Assembly (NCBI GenBank): GCA_023416335.1
Contig: JAEZHY010000267.1
Coordinates: forward strand, 10,044 to 74,043
Origin: Pseudomonadota bacterium
GTDB lineage: Bacteria > Desulfobacterota > Syntrophobacteria > Syntrophobacterales > Syntrophobacteraceae
Reading direction: 5' to 3'
DNA: 64,000 nt
This document shows, in pieces, positions 1-8,153 of this stretch. Position numbers and translations under genes: made by a program. How positions within the stretch are numbered: the stretch's first letter is position 1; each line of letters opens with the position of its first letter. The notes below the pieces were generated by a model that ran no database searches, was not told the origin of the DNA, and saw only the letters and a list, made by a program, of their open reading frames with translations.

Positions 1-741
1 GAAATCGAGGAGACCATCAAGACTTATCTGGAAGTGCCGGCCGTTGACGAATCCAGATGCACGCATTGCGGCGCCTGCTCTGAGTTATGCCAGTTCAAGG
101 CTATCAGCGTGATGGGCACATTGGTCCTTACATTTCCGGAAATGTGCCATGGATGCGGAGGCTGCATCGCTTTGTGTCCGGAGAAAGCGCTTTCGCCCGG
201 GGAGAGGGAACTGGGAGAAATAGGCCGGGGCCATGCGGGTGAAGTGGAATTTCTCATGGGCCGGTTGCGGATAGGTGAAGCGATGAGCCCCCCTTTCATG
301 CGCCAGGTCAAATCGAGGCTCAGGGAGATTATATCGGCCGAAGGCTCCGATGCGATTATCGATGCTCCTCCGGGGGTCAGCTGTCCGGCGGTTAATGCGG
401 TCATCGACAGCGATGTGATCGTCCTGGTGACCGAGCCGACTCCCTTCGGCTTCCATGATTTCAAGCTTGCATGGGAAGCGTTCTCTTCGCTGGGCAAGCC
501 GATGGGCACAGTCATAAATCGTGCCGGTGTCGGCAATGAAGAGGTTTATTCGTTTTGCAGAAGCAAAGGGTTACCCATTCTGGCTGAAATTCCTTTCGAG
601 CGGGCCATTGCGGAGGCCTATGCCCGCGGCTTGGTGATCGCGGACCTGTCGGAGGAATTGAGACATGTGTTCGTATCCATGCATGTGAAGATTTGCGAAT
701 TGGCCGGAACACCGGTTCCCGCGGAGGCGGCCCATGCGTGA
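1..741 (+). CDS. Ferredoxin-containing MinD/ParA-family ATPase (5' truncated)
   Basis: The open frame runs in from the window edge (frame 1), so the N-terminus with the Walker A loop is missing. The visible part holds two [4Fe-4S] ferredoxin motifs (CTHCGACSELC and CHGCGGCIALCP) inserted in a MinD-type ATPase core. The core is recognised by DAPPGVSCPAVNAV and by TEPTPFGFHDFKLAWE. Proteins of this type are cytoplasmic soluble P-loop ATPases thought to handle Fe-S or metal clusters, as in the Desulfovibrio orange-protein (ORP) operon. The stop overlaps the next gene by 8 bp, so the two are translationally coupled and probably form a heterodimer. A GTG at 34 could be a start but would remove the P-loop, so I treat the gene as partial. 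Confidence 0.88.
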   Translation, partial: EIEETIKTYLEVPAVDESRCTHCGACSELCQFKAISVMGTLVLTFPEMCHGCGGCIALCPEKALSPGERELGEIGRGHAGEVEFLMGRLRIGEAMSPPFMRQVKSRLREIISAEGSDAIIDAPPGVSCPAVNAVIDSDVIVLVTEPTPFGFHDFKLAWEAFSSLGKPMGTVINRAGVGNEEVYSFCRSKGLPILAEIPFERAIAEAYARGLVIADLSEELRHVFVSMHVKICELAGTPVPAEAAHA

Positions 742-1636
742 AGTGCTCATTATCAGCGGCAAGGGTGGAACGGGTAAGACATCGCTCACCGGAGCATTTG
801 CCCATCTGGCATCGAACAAGATCATCTGCGACCTGGATGTAGACGCCCCGGATCTTCATCTGCTGCTCCATCCGACAAATTGTCAAAGCGAGGAATTCCA
901 TTCCGGGTATGAGGCCAGGATCGTCCCTGACGAATGCACCGGCTGCGGAATATGCGCATCCATGTGCCGATACGATGCCGTGCGAAGCAACGGGAACGGG
1001 TTTTCAATCGATCCCCTCCGTTGCGAAGGCTGTAAGGTTTGCGTCAAGTTCTGCCCGGCCGGGGCCATTCAGTTTCCGCTGAAGCACTGCGGCCGTTGGT
1101 ACCTGTCGTCAACCAGGTTCGGCCCGCTTGTCCATGCTCAGCTCTTTCCCGGTGAAGCAAATTCCGGACGGCTTGTCATGGTTCTCAAGCAACAGGCACG
1201 GGACCTGGCCAAGTCCTATGGGAAGAGGCTCATCCTTTGCGATGGTGCGCCGGGAATCGGATGCCCCGTAATCAGTTCCCTTTCCGGTACCAACCTCGCG
1301 GTTGCGGTAACCGAGCCTACACCCTCGGGGCGGCATGACCTCGAAAGGGTTGCCGAGGTCTGCAACCATTTCAAGGTCGCATTCGCCGTCATCATCAACA
1401 AATGCGATCTCAACAATGAAGAGACCGAGAAAATCGAAGCTTTTTGCCGGTTGCATGGCTACCCGGTTATCGGGAGGCTCCCGCATGATCCGGTTGTAAC
1501 GAAAGCGATGGTACAAGGCCACGTGGTCACTGAATTGCCCGAAACCGGGTTTAGCCTGGAGTTGCGAAGAATATGGCTCCGAATCGAAGACCTCGCCGGG
1601 CTTGTGACAATCAGTGCTCGTGGCAGGTTTCAGTAA
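734..1636 (+). CDS. Ferredoxin-containing MinD/ParA-family ATPase
   Basis: This 300-residue protein begins with a deviant Walker A loop (GKGGTGKT, residues 9-16). It continues with LDVDAPDLH and a two-cluster ferredoxin insertion (CTGCGICASMC and CEGCKVCVKFCP), then returns to the ATPase fold at CDGAPGIGCPV and TEPTPSGRHDLERV. It is complete and paralogous to the gene just upstream, whose stop it overlaps by 8 bp. Such pairs sit next to NifX/NifB-domain proteins in sulfate reducers, as here. The expected role is ATP-dependent metal-sulfur cluster assembly or delivery; the exact client is unknown. Confidence 0.9.
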   Translation: MREVLIISGKGGTGKTSLTGAFAHLASNKIICDLDVDAPDLHLLLHPTNCQSEEFHSGYEARIVPDECTGCGICASMCRYDAVRSNGNGFSIDPLRCEGCKVCVKFCPAGAIQFPLKHCGRWYLSSTRFGPLVHAQLFPGEANSGRLVMVLKQQARDLAKSYGKRLILCDGAPGIGCPVISSLSGTNLAVAVTEPTPSGRHDLERVAEVCNHFKVAFAVIINKCDLNNEETEKIEAFCRLHGYPVIGRLPHDPVVTKAMVQGHVVTELPETGFSLELRRIWLRIEDLAGLVTISARGRFQ

Positions 1637-1689
1637 TGGGCGGGCAATGCGCCCGTCGAATTAATCACGATCAACTATGAGGTAGAATA

Positions 1690-2070
1690 ATGAAAAGCAT
1701 CACTGTAGCCGTTCCCTCTACTCTTCCCGGAGGCATGGACTCTCCTCTCGGCGCTCACTTCGGACATTGTGACCTCTATACCCTGGTGGAAATAGCAGAC
1801 GACAAGATACAGAACGTTCGCCTTTTGCCGAATGTGCCTCACCAACAGGGCGGGTGCATGGCCCCGGTAAATCATCTCGCCCAAAACGGCGTAAATACCC
1901 TGATTGCCGGCGGGATGGGCATGCGGCCGCTCATGGGTTTCAACCAGGTTGGAATCAACGTGATGTATGCCGGCGGCTTTCAAACGGTCGGAGAGGCTGT
2001 CCAGGCTTTTTTGCAGGGAAGTCTCCGGCAGTTCACGAGCGATTACACATGCGGCGGCGGAGGCGCGTAA
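1690..2070 (+). CDS. NifX/NifB-domain (dinitrogenase Fe-Mo cofactor-like) protein
   Basis: A 126-residue single-domain protein of the dinitrogenase iron-molybdenum cofactor biosynthesis family. It shows the usual pattern of an N-terminal beta strand, HFGHCDLYTLVEI, a Gly-rich GGCMAPVNHLAQNG segment and LIAGGMGMRPLMGF. It ends in CGGGGA, and the Cys-Gly tail is a possible metal ligand. It follows the two MinD-ferredoxin ATPases, the arrangement seen for the Mo-Cu-cluster ORange Protein of Desulfovibrio. Binding of a metal-sulfur cofactor is therefore a reasonable inference. No nif structural genes are present, so a role in nitrogen fixation is not supported. Confidence 0.85.
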   Translation: MKSITVAVPSTLPGGMDSPLGAHFGHCDLYTLVEIADDKIQNVRLLPNVPHQQGGCMAPVNHLAQNGVNTLIAGGMGMRPLMGFNQVGINVMYAGGFQTVGEAVQAFLQGSLRQFTSDYTCGGGGA

Positions 2071-2136
2071 ATCTAAGGCCTTGATTCATCAAATGCAGGA
2101 TATCTTGAGCTACAAATGTTGGAGGGAGGAATAGTT

Positions 2137-2454
2137 ATGGGCCAGATTGAATTCAAAGGCAGGAGTTTCGAAGTTGACGAAGACGGCTTTATTGCCAGCT
2201 TTGAAACGTGGTGTCCCGAATGGGTCGATTATGTGAAGACGTCCGAGGGGATTGCCGAGTTGACCGAAGAGCACTGGAAGGTCATTCACGTGCTTCAGGA
2301 TTATTACAGGAAGCACGGGATCGCCCCGATGGTCAGAATCCTCACCAAGGTCACGGGATATAAACTCAAGTATATCTATGATCTGTTCCCCTCGGGACCG
2401 GGTAAAGGTGCCTGCAAAATGGCAGGTCTGCCTAAGCCGACCGGTTGTGTTTAA
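2137..2454 (+). CDS. dsrC: DsrC/TusE-family sulfur carrier protein
   Basis: 105 residues. DsrC carries sulfur as a protein trisulfide between dissimilatory sulfite reductase and membrane DsrMKJOP. The family signature is clear: the C-terminal arm ends GLPKPTGCV. It has both redox cysteines, the penultimate Cys and one 11 positions upstream, so it is a true DsrC rather than a single-Cys RspA/TusE variant. I chose the ATG at 2137 because GGAGGGAGG lies at 2121-2129; the in-frame ATG at 2116 sits upstream of that ribosome site. It lies between cluster-assembly ATPases and DsrE/FmdB proteins, a sulfur-trafficking context. No dsrAB is in the window. Confidence 0.95.
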   Translation: MGQIEFKGRSFEVDEDGFIASFETWCPEWVDYVKTSEGIAELTEEHWKVIHVLQDYYRKHGIAPMVRILTKVTGYKLKYIYDLFPSGPGKGACKMAGLPKPTGCV

Positions 2455-2527
2455 CGACCGGATTTCAACGGCTTGCCTCGGAGTACGGCCTGTCTGCGCC
2501 AGGCATGGAAGAAGAAACGGAGATTCA

Positions 2528-2917
2528 ATGTTGCACATTCTTTTGGTTGGTGTCCGACCGGATCGCATGCGTTCGTTCGTCAAAGCATTGACGTCGGACC
2601 CGGAAGTCTGTTTTGAGCAGGTCACCTCGGGGGCTGAAGCACTGGGCACCGTTCGTGCCAAATGTCCTCATTTGGTGATTATCGACTCAGAGGTTCCGGA
2701 CGTCGATTCGCTCGAACTGGTGAGGAGAATGATCTGCATTAATGCGATGGTCAATACAGCCGTGGTCAGTTCTCTCTCCGATGCGGATTTTCACGACAAA
2801 AGCGAAGGCCTGGGTATCCTCTGCCGATTGCCGCCCGATCCGAGTGCTGATGATTCGGCGGCTTTGCTGCGGAAGTTGCGGAGCGTTCTCGGGATAGGCG
2901 AAGCCGTTTTTGAATGA
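2528..2917 (+). CDS. Degenerate response-regulator receiver-like protein
   Basis: 129 residues with the outline of a CheY-type receiver alone and no output domain. HLVIIDSEVPD supplies a phospho-acceptor-like Asp after the beta3 strand, and VVSSLSD is the Thr/Ser position. The acidic pair expected after beta1 is absent (LLVGVRPDRMRS), and the conserved Lys is replaced in CRLPPD. Mg-dependent phosphorylation is therefore doubtful, and a pseudo-receiver used for protein interaction is more likely. The ATG at 2528 has GGAG 5 nt upstream. An extension to 2378 in the same frame would overlap dsrC and has no homology-like content. Confidence 0.65.
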   Translation: MLHILLVGVRPDRMRSFVKALTSDPEVCFEQVTSGAEALGTVRAKCPHLVIIDSEVPDVDSLELVRRMICINAMVNTAVVSSLSDADFHDKSEGLGILCRLPPDPSADDSAALLRKLRSVLGIGEAVFE

Positions 2918-2973
2918 AGGAAGGCAAAAGCGCATTCCGGCCTAAATACACTAACAACTGAATGGGGAATCAG

Positions 2974-3219
2974 ATGCCTATATTCGAATTTCTTTGTGCC
3001 TCCTGCGGAAATATGTTTGAGAAACTGGTGTACGGGAGTGATGAAGTAAACTGTGAAAAATGTGGGAGCACTGAAACAACAAAACTGCCGTCCAAATCTT
3101 CCAGCCTTTCCGGAACCAGGCAGCAAGGCAGGGTGCCCGAAACCGGGGATACGGGATGCTGCGGTTCTGCTCCTGCTTCCCGGGGCTGTGTCCCCGGAAG
3201 CTGTTGCGGCAAAGCCTGA
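2974..3219 (+). CDS. FmdB-family zinc-ribbon protein
   Basis: 81 residues. The start MPIFEFLCASCG with a second CEKCG pair is the FmdB/CxxC_CxxC regulatory-protein zinc ribbon. It is followed by a low-complexity tail rich in Ser, Gly and Cys (GCCGSAPASRGC, SCCGKA). The extra tail cysteines could bind metal. The ATG at 2974 was chosen over 2962 because family members begin MPIYEY/MPIFEF and GGGGAA precedes it. The family is named from an operon with formylmethanofuran dehydrogenase, but its function is not settled. Here it sits between DsrC and DsrE-like genes. Confidence 0.85.
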   Translation: MPIFEFLCASCGNMFEKLVYGSDEVNCEKCGSTETTKLPSKSSSLSGTRQQGRVPETGDTGCCGSAPASRGCVPGSCCGKA

Positions 3220-3262
3220 TTACTTTTAACCATGCTTCAAACAAAATGCAGGGAGAATGAAA

Positions 3263-3613
3263 ATGGCAAATTTTCTTTTCGTACTGGGCAAGGATGACAA
3301 CGAGGCTGCAACCAGATGCTTCCAGTTGACAAAAATCGCCCATACAAAAGGCCACAAATGTAATTTGTTCTTTATCGACGGGGGCGTTTTGTGGGCAGAC
3401 AGGACCCGCGACCTCACCGTGAAGACCGTTACGGGGGATTGTCCCAACGACTATCTGCCTTACCTGGTTGAGAAAGAAGTTCCCATCGGAGTCTGAGTGC
3501 CCTGCGCCAATGCTCGTCAGGTTGACGAGTCGAAGTTCTTCCCCAATATGGGCCTCGACGGGGGACCGCATCTGATAGACCTGGCCGCGGAAGCCAAGGT
3601 GTTCAACTTTTAA
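3263..3613 (+). CDS. DsrE-like protein, probable selenoprotein (in-frame TGA at 3494-3496)
   Basis: The frame from ATG 3263 (GGGAG 7 nt upstream) reads MANFLFVLGKDDNEAATRC and then FFIDGGVLWA, an intracellular DsrE/DsrF-fold small sulfur-relay protein. It reaches TGA after EKEVPIGV, then continues open for 38 codons (VPCANARQVDESKFF to LIDLAAEAKVFNF) to a TAA. The continuation supplies exactly the missing C-terminal half of the family, whose Cys forms carry a CxPC-type motif here. Reading TGA as Sec gives U-V-P-C, a UxxC redox pair, in a 116-residue protein. A hairpin at 3513-3529 fits a bacterial SECIS. The alternative is a nonsense-truncated pseudogene, but the perfect downstream frame and hairpin argue against it. 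selABC genes are not in the window. Confidence 0.8.
3497..3529 (+). promoter_or_regulatory. Candidate bacterial SECIS element
   Basis: Directly after the in-frame TGA (3494-3496) there are 16 nt, then a perfect 7-bp stem (CTCGTCA 3513-3519, TGACGAG 3523-3529) closing a GGT loop. If the top A-T pair opens, the loop is AGGTT, close to the AGGUCU apical loop of E. coli fdhF. The loop begins 23 nt past the TGA, within the spacing expected for SelB recognition. The hairpin is fully inside the coding sequence, as bacterial SECIS elements are. Confidence 0.7.
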
Positions 3614-3874
3614 GAGTGAGTGGGGGTTCCGATTATTATCGGCCCCTCATGCGGATTCAACTTGCAGTAAAGACATTCCAGGGTGTTTCTGTCGTGGAGG
3701 AGGATCAAAACGGCCCTCGAAAAACCATTCAGGCAGCCAGAAGTGTCATGCTCCGAAACCGCCCGTAATGGATCGTGCGGATGTCGCGTTATTTTGACGA
3801 CCATGGCCAAACCGGAATCGTGCTATTATCATACGGACGTGCCGTCAATCTATAGATCGAAAATGGAGCACCTG

Positions 3875-4267
3875 ATGGAGACCTTCCAGATCAAGACACC
3901 ATCGCATTCGGCTGCAGTGGACATCACCGACCGTGTTTCCGCCGCATTGAAGGAAACGGGCGTACGGGACGGCATCTGCCTTGTCTACGTTCCGCACACC
4001 ACGGCCGGTCTGATCATAAACGAAGGAGCCGATCCGGACGTCATGGACGACGTGCTGACGACTCTCGACAAAATGGTTCCATGGAAGGGTGCATACAAGC
4101 ACGGCGAAGGGAATTCCGCCGCCCACATCAAGTCGATCCTGGCCGGAGGCAGCGTGCAGGTGATCGTCGGTTCGGGAAAACTCGTCCTGGGGACCTGGGA
4201 GCGAATTTTTCTGATGGAATTCGACGGGCCGCGGATGAGGAAGGTATTCGTGGAATGCAGGGGGTGA
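3875..4267 (+). CDS. yjbQ: YjbQ / UPF0047 family protein
   Basis: 130 residues of the compact YjbQ family, whose E. coli member has secondary thiamine-phosphate synthase activity; physiological role uncertain. The hallmark residues are all present: VYVPHTTAGLIINEGADPDV, HGEGNSAAHIKSIL, GSGKLVLGTWERIFLMEFDG and PRMRKV. The start at 3875 has GGAG at 3865-3868. The same frame is open upstream to 3683 but that segment shows no family content and no ribosome site. It is the last gene of the redox cluster, 260 bp after the DsrE-like gene, with a GC-rich hairpin (3622-3646) between. Confidence 0.9.
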   Translation: METFQIKTPSHSAAVDITDRVSAALKETGVRDGICLVYVPHTTAGLIINEGADPDVMDDVLTTLDKMVPWKGAYKHGEGNSAAHIKSILAGGSVQVIVGSGKLVLGTWERIFLMEFDGPRMRKVFVECRG

Positions 4268-4573
4268 CGGCGCCCATCCCAAGTAGTCAATTCACTACCA
4301 ATACAGCCACATCAGTCCTGAATATGCGCAACCGGGCCTCCTCCCGGTTGTCAAACCCTTAGACTCAGGGCCGAAAACCCGCAAATCTCCATTCTCCGAT
4401 ACACCCATTGTTCTCTGGATTTACCCCCCAACAAATTCCCGATCTTCGCGGTTGTCCCCATTGAGACAAACCGCCTTTTGTCTGATCCTCCTTTCAGAAC
4501 CTCAGACAGCGGCGCGCCGACGGCCAACACTCCTCCTCGCGTCGAAGGCGCAGCCGAAAAAAAGGAGACCGTT

Positions 4574-5794
4574 ATGGGAAAGAGACTGGCTTATACAGCG
4601 ATGTTTTTTCTGTTCCTGGGCTTCTCGGAGCCGGCTTGGGCCTTACTGAGCGCGGAAGAGGAACTCGGCAGGAAACTCTACTTTGACACCATACTCTCGG
4701 TTCTCAGGAACCAATCCTGCAGCACATGCCACGATCCGGCAGCCGGTTTTGCCGATTCCCGGAGAACGCCCGTTTCACAGGGGTCCATTCCGGGAAAATT
4801 CGGAGAACGTAATGCGCCAAGCTCGGCATACGCAGCTTTCGCCCCCTTCTTTCACTGGGACAGTACCCTTGGGCTCTATGTCGGGGGCCAATTCTGGGAT
4901 GGGCGCGCCAATACTCTGGCCGACCAGGCGGGAGGTCCCCCGCTCAATCCCATGGAAATGGCCATGGCAGGCAAGATGGACATCATTTCCCTGCTGGCCG
5001 TCAATAGGGCATACGTGATGCTGTTTGCCAAAGCATATAAATTCGACCTGTTCCGTGCGGTCGTGACCCTGCCGGGCGTGGATGCCGCCTTCGCACTCAT
5101 GACAAAAGCGATTGCGGCCTTCGAAAAAACAACAGGCTTCAACAGTTTCAACTCGAAGTTCGACTATTATCTTCAGGGGAAAGTCACCCTGACAGCAGCC
5201 GAACTGAACGGCCTGAACATCTTCAACGGTGTCGGGAAATGCTCCGGGTGCCACGTGAGCACACCGGGTACGGCTCCGGACGGGGTATCGCAGATTCCGC
5301 CCCTTTTTACCGATTACACCTACGACAACCTCGGCCTGCCAAGGAACATGAACATCCCGGCATACAGGATGAACCCGGATAATGTCGATAAAGGCCTGGG
5401 AGGACGCCCGGAAATCGCCGCAAACGATCCGATGGGACTGCAGGTAGGCAAGTTTAAGGTCGCGACGCTCAGGAATATAGCCCTCACCGCTCCTTACGGC
5501 CATAACGGCGTGTTCAAAACACTGGCACAGATAGTTCACTTCTACAACACACGCGATGTACTGGGGGCGGTCTGCACCGACAACAACGATGCCGGGTTTG
5601 GAACGATCTGCTGGCCAACTCCCGAAGTGATGATGAACGTCAACAACAGGGAGTTGGGGAATCTCAGCCTTACCTCTGCCCAGGAAGCGGACCTGGTCGC
5701 ATTCCTGAATACCCTGACCGACAACTACGTCGATCCGGCAACCGGCCTGCCTCCGGCAACGCTCCCGCCGGTAATCTTACCGCCAATGCCATAG
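4574..5794 (+). CDS. Di-heme cytochrome c peroxidase / MauG-family protein
   Basis: 406 residues starting with a signal peptide (MGKRLAYTAMFFLFLGFSEP, cleavage near AWA), so it is periplasmic. Two c-type heme sites are visible: CSTCH near residue 47 and CSGCH near residue 225. The C-terminal stretch TLRNIALTAPYGHNG with LAQIVHFYN is characteristic of bacterial di-heme peroxidases, which reduce H2O2 with electrons from small cytochromes. The ATG at 4574 has AAGGAG with 6 nt spacing. It stands alone, separated on both sides by non-coding DNA. The Pro-rich end (TLPPVILPPMP) is a short extension. A MauG-like oxidase role is possible, but a peroxide defence function is the simpler reading. Confidence 0.9.
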   Translation: MGKRLAYTAMFFLFLGFSEPAWALLSAEEELGRKLYFDTILSVLRNQSCSTCHDPAAGFADSRRTPVSQGSIPGKFGERNAPSSAYAAFAPFFHWDSTLGLYVGGQFWDGRANTLADQAGGPPLNPMEMAMAGKMDIISLLAVNRAYVMLFAKAYKFDLFRAVVTLPGVDAAFALMTKAIAAFEKTTGFNSFNSKFDYYLQGKVTLTAAELNGLNIFNGVGKCSGCHVSTPGTAPDGVSQIPPLFTDYTYDNLGLPRNMNIPAYRMNPDNVDKGLGGRPEIAANDPMGLQVGKFKVATLRNIALTAPYGHNGVFKTLAQIVHFYNTRDVLGAVCTDNNDAGFGTICWPTPEVMMNVNNRELGNLSLTSAQEADLVAFLNTLTDNYVDPATGLPPATLPPVILPPMP

Positions 5795-6342
5795 ACGAAC
5801 CAACACTCCCCTGGAAGACCGGATCGGGAATGACGACATGCCCCTTCCGGTCTCTTGTCTCCAGCTTCCCGTCCGGGCTCGTTTATGTCCTGCAACGGGA
5901 AAACGGCGGAAGAATATCTCTATTCCGGCAGGATAGTTGTATCGAAGGACAAAAGGCAGGCACAAAAAGGAGAAAGCCAGGCGGGAGGAACCTGGCTTTC
6001 CAAGAGAGAAACATGAGATGGTTTAGCTAAGCGAGTATGAAGATAGTAAAACACGGAAAGAAAAGTAATCGGGTAAAGGGAGTATTTCACCCTATATTTT
6101 ACTGTATTCTCAATATGATCCAAATACTGCCGAGCCTCACGCATGTCGTCGTGTTTGTCGCATTTTGCATGTTAAATCCAACGATTACGTCTGAATTACG
6201 AGCACCTGGGAACGGGTACAATCCGCACTTCCGGGTATTTGCCCGCTCGCAACTGCAGCGACGGCAAGCGAGCCGCAGTTATGAACGAAATCTGGAAGTT
6301 GTAAGGAAAACCGTGGAATCCCCGGCTTGTCCGCACAGTGCC
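5795..6342. other. Intergenic region with one stable hairpin
   Basis: About 550 bp between the peroxidase and the end of the convergent histidine kinase. The only clear structure is a perfect 10-bp stem with a 9-nt loop (GAAAGCCAGG 5972-5981, CCTGGCTTTC 5991-6000). It lacks a T-run on the plus strand; on the minus strand a CCTTTTTG follows, so it may end transcription of the kinase gene far downstream. No supported ORF or RNA gene was recognised. Confidence 0.5.
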
Positions 6343-7905
6343 CTATTTCCTACAGTTAGCCGGCAAATACGCTTTTATCAGAGTACCGAGGCCCTCCTGC
6401 GATTGAATCTCCATCCAGCCGCATGAAAGTTCGGCGCGCTCTTTCATGCTGAGGATTCCAAGCCCCGTGCCGGGCAGAGCGGCCGGGTCGAAACCGTGGC
6501 CGTTGTCCCTGACCTGCAGGTGCAGGGAGTCTTCCACCCGGGCGAGTCTTACTGCCGCCTGCGTGGCTCCGCTGTGCCTGGCGATGTTGCTGAAAGCGTC
6601 TTCCACTATGCGGAAGATGACGACCTTAAGATCCTCAGGAATTTCTCCCTCTTCGATTTCAAGCAGGAGTTCAACATTGATATCGGGATTGAGCGCCTGG
6701 AACCTGCGTGCAAACCAGCCGACCGTGGTGAGAAGCCCCAGGTCGTCGAGCATGGACGGGCGCAAATCGGTGATGATTCTCCGGGACTGGTCCAAAGCCT
6801 GCTGGACGACTTGAACGATCGATTTCAATTCCTCATACTGAAATCGCCCTTTTCTGGCCAGTTCCAATGAATTTTCGAGGCTGAATTTTATGCCGGTCAA
6901 CGCGGTTTCCAGACCGTTGTGGATTCCGTCCGCGATAGCCTTCCGCTCCCCTTCCCGGTTCGACAGGAGTTGAGCGGACAAACACCTGAGCCGGCTTTCG
7001 GATTCCTGGAGAACCTCTTCTTCCTTCTTACGGTCCGAAACATCCTCGATGATGGCGATGCCGCCCGTGACGGAGCCGTCGGCCGATGTTATAGGCCCGT
7101 AATCGGCCTTGAGGTAGGAAATCTTCCCTCCCGTGACCGAGAGATAGTTTCCTTCATAGCAGGAACACCGCCCGGAAATGCAGCTCTTTACAGCCGCCTT
7201 CATCTTCTTGTTCTTCAGCGAAGAGAGGAGATTGAAGCCTATGAACTTCTCCCGCGAGGATCCCCATATTTCGATGATTCTTTTATTGCAGTCGGTTACG
7301 ACCCCATTGGCGTCGAAATGAAAAATACCGAGGGGGGTGTGTTTGAATATCTGGCGATATTTTTCCTCGGATTCCCTCAGCTTCTCCTCGGCCTGCCTCT
7401 GGGCCGTTATATCCTGAATCGATTCCACAGCCCCGACGATTCTGCCCTCCAAGTCGTACAGAGGCGCGGCTTTGGCCCTGAGAATAGCCCCTTTCCCCTT
7501 GTTGACAAGCGGGCAGAAAGCCTCTCCGGAACAAACCTCCCCGGATTTATCCAGGGATGCGTATAAGGGCTCGAGGCCCGTTACCCTGCCCAGGGCAAAA
7601 TCGACGACGATCGGCCTGGCGATGCCGTAAAAAGGCACCGCGTAAATGTATTCGCCCTTTCCCAGGACCTCGGACCTTCCAACGCCGGTCATTTCTTCGA
7701 TTGCCCTGTTCCAGGCTGTGATACGACCTTCTATGTCAACGGCGAATGTTGGGTCGGGCAGGAATTCGAAAATATCTGCCACATTGTCCGAAACGGAGTG
7801 AAATCCGTTCGGAACACGGAGCAGACTCGAAGATTCCATGGGCCAGATGGTCGACCGATCTGCCGGAGGGTACAAATCCCTGTATTTTTCCTCTTCCACT
7901 TTCAA
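6343..7905 (-). CDS. PAS-domain sensor histidine kinase (NarX/DesK-type)
   Basis: 520 residues without membrane segments, so a cytoplasmic sensor. Two PAS domains (about 40-165 and 180-295) each end in a PAC-type segment (ESIQDITAQR; GGIAIIEDVSDRKKE). They are followed by a HisKA_3 dimerisation domain with His329 and a HATPase (RIVEDAFSNIARHSGA, DNGHGFDP, GLGILSMKERAEL). The second PAS domain has a Cys cluster, SCISGRCSCYEG, that could bind metal or a cluster. The H-box reads IHNGLET: the Asp/Glu normally after the His and the Gln of the HDxxxQ phosphatase motif are both absent. Start is TTG at 7905 behind GGAGG; GTG at 7899 is an alternative. No response regulator is adjacent. Confidence 0.88.
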   Translation of the reverse strand: MKVEEEKYRDLYPPADRSTIWPMESSSLLRVPNGFHSVSDNVADIFEFLPDPTFAVDIEGRITAWNRAIEEMTGVGRSEVLGKGEYIYAVPFYGIARPIVVDFALGRVTGLEPLYASLDKSGEVCSGEAFCPLVNKGKGAILRAKAAPLYDLEGRIVGAVESIQDITAQRQAEEKLRESEEKYRQIFKHTPLGIFHFDANGVVTDCNKRIIEIWGSSREKFIGFNLLSSLKNKKMKAAVKSCISGRCSCYEGNYLSVTGGKISYLKADYGPITSADGSVTGGIAIIEDVSDRKKEEEVLQESESRLRCLSAQLLSNREGERKAIADGIHNGLETALTGIKFSLENSLELARKGRFQYEELKSIVQVVQQALDQSRRIITDLRPSMLDDLGLLTTVGWFARRFQALNPDINVELLLEIEEGEIPEDLKVVIFRIVEDAFSNIARHSGATQAAVRLARVEDSLHLQVRDNGHGFDPAALPGTGLGILSMKERAELSCGWMEIQSQEGLGTLIKAYLPANCRK

Positions 7906-8153
7906 CTACCTCCGAAGGACCGGAACGGGCGAAAAACATCATGAGATCGAACCGGAACGGGGAATTACTTAGACTTTTCTTATCATAGAATCCGTTTTTT
8001 ACAAATCGATTTACCGTCTTCACCGGAAATTCTGGACATGACACATTTTTTGCTGAATAATCAATGCTCTTATGGATTGAGGAGAATCGAATCTCCGGGA
8101 ACTCGGCTTTCGAATCCGCATTATCCTCGAACCGGTTTACCTGTTGGGAAACT

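Noticed and set aside
3263..3496. DsrE-like gene as an ordinary 77-residue protein ending at TGA
   Set aside because: It would lack half the family domain, which is encoded in frame just after the TGA.
3683..3874. N-terminal extension of YjbQ
   Set aside because: No ribosome site at 3683 and no similarity to the family, which starts at the position chosen.
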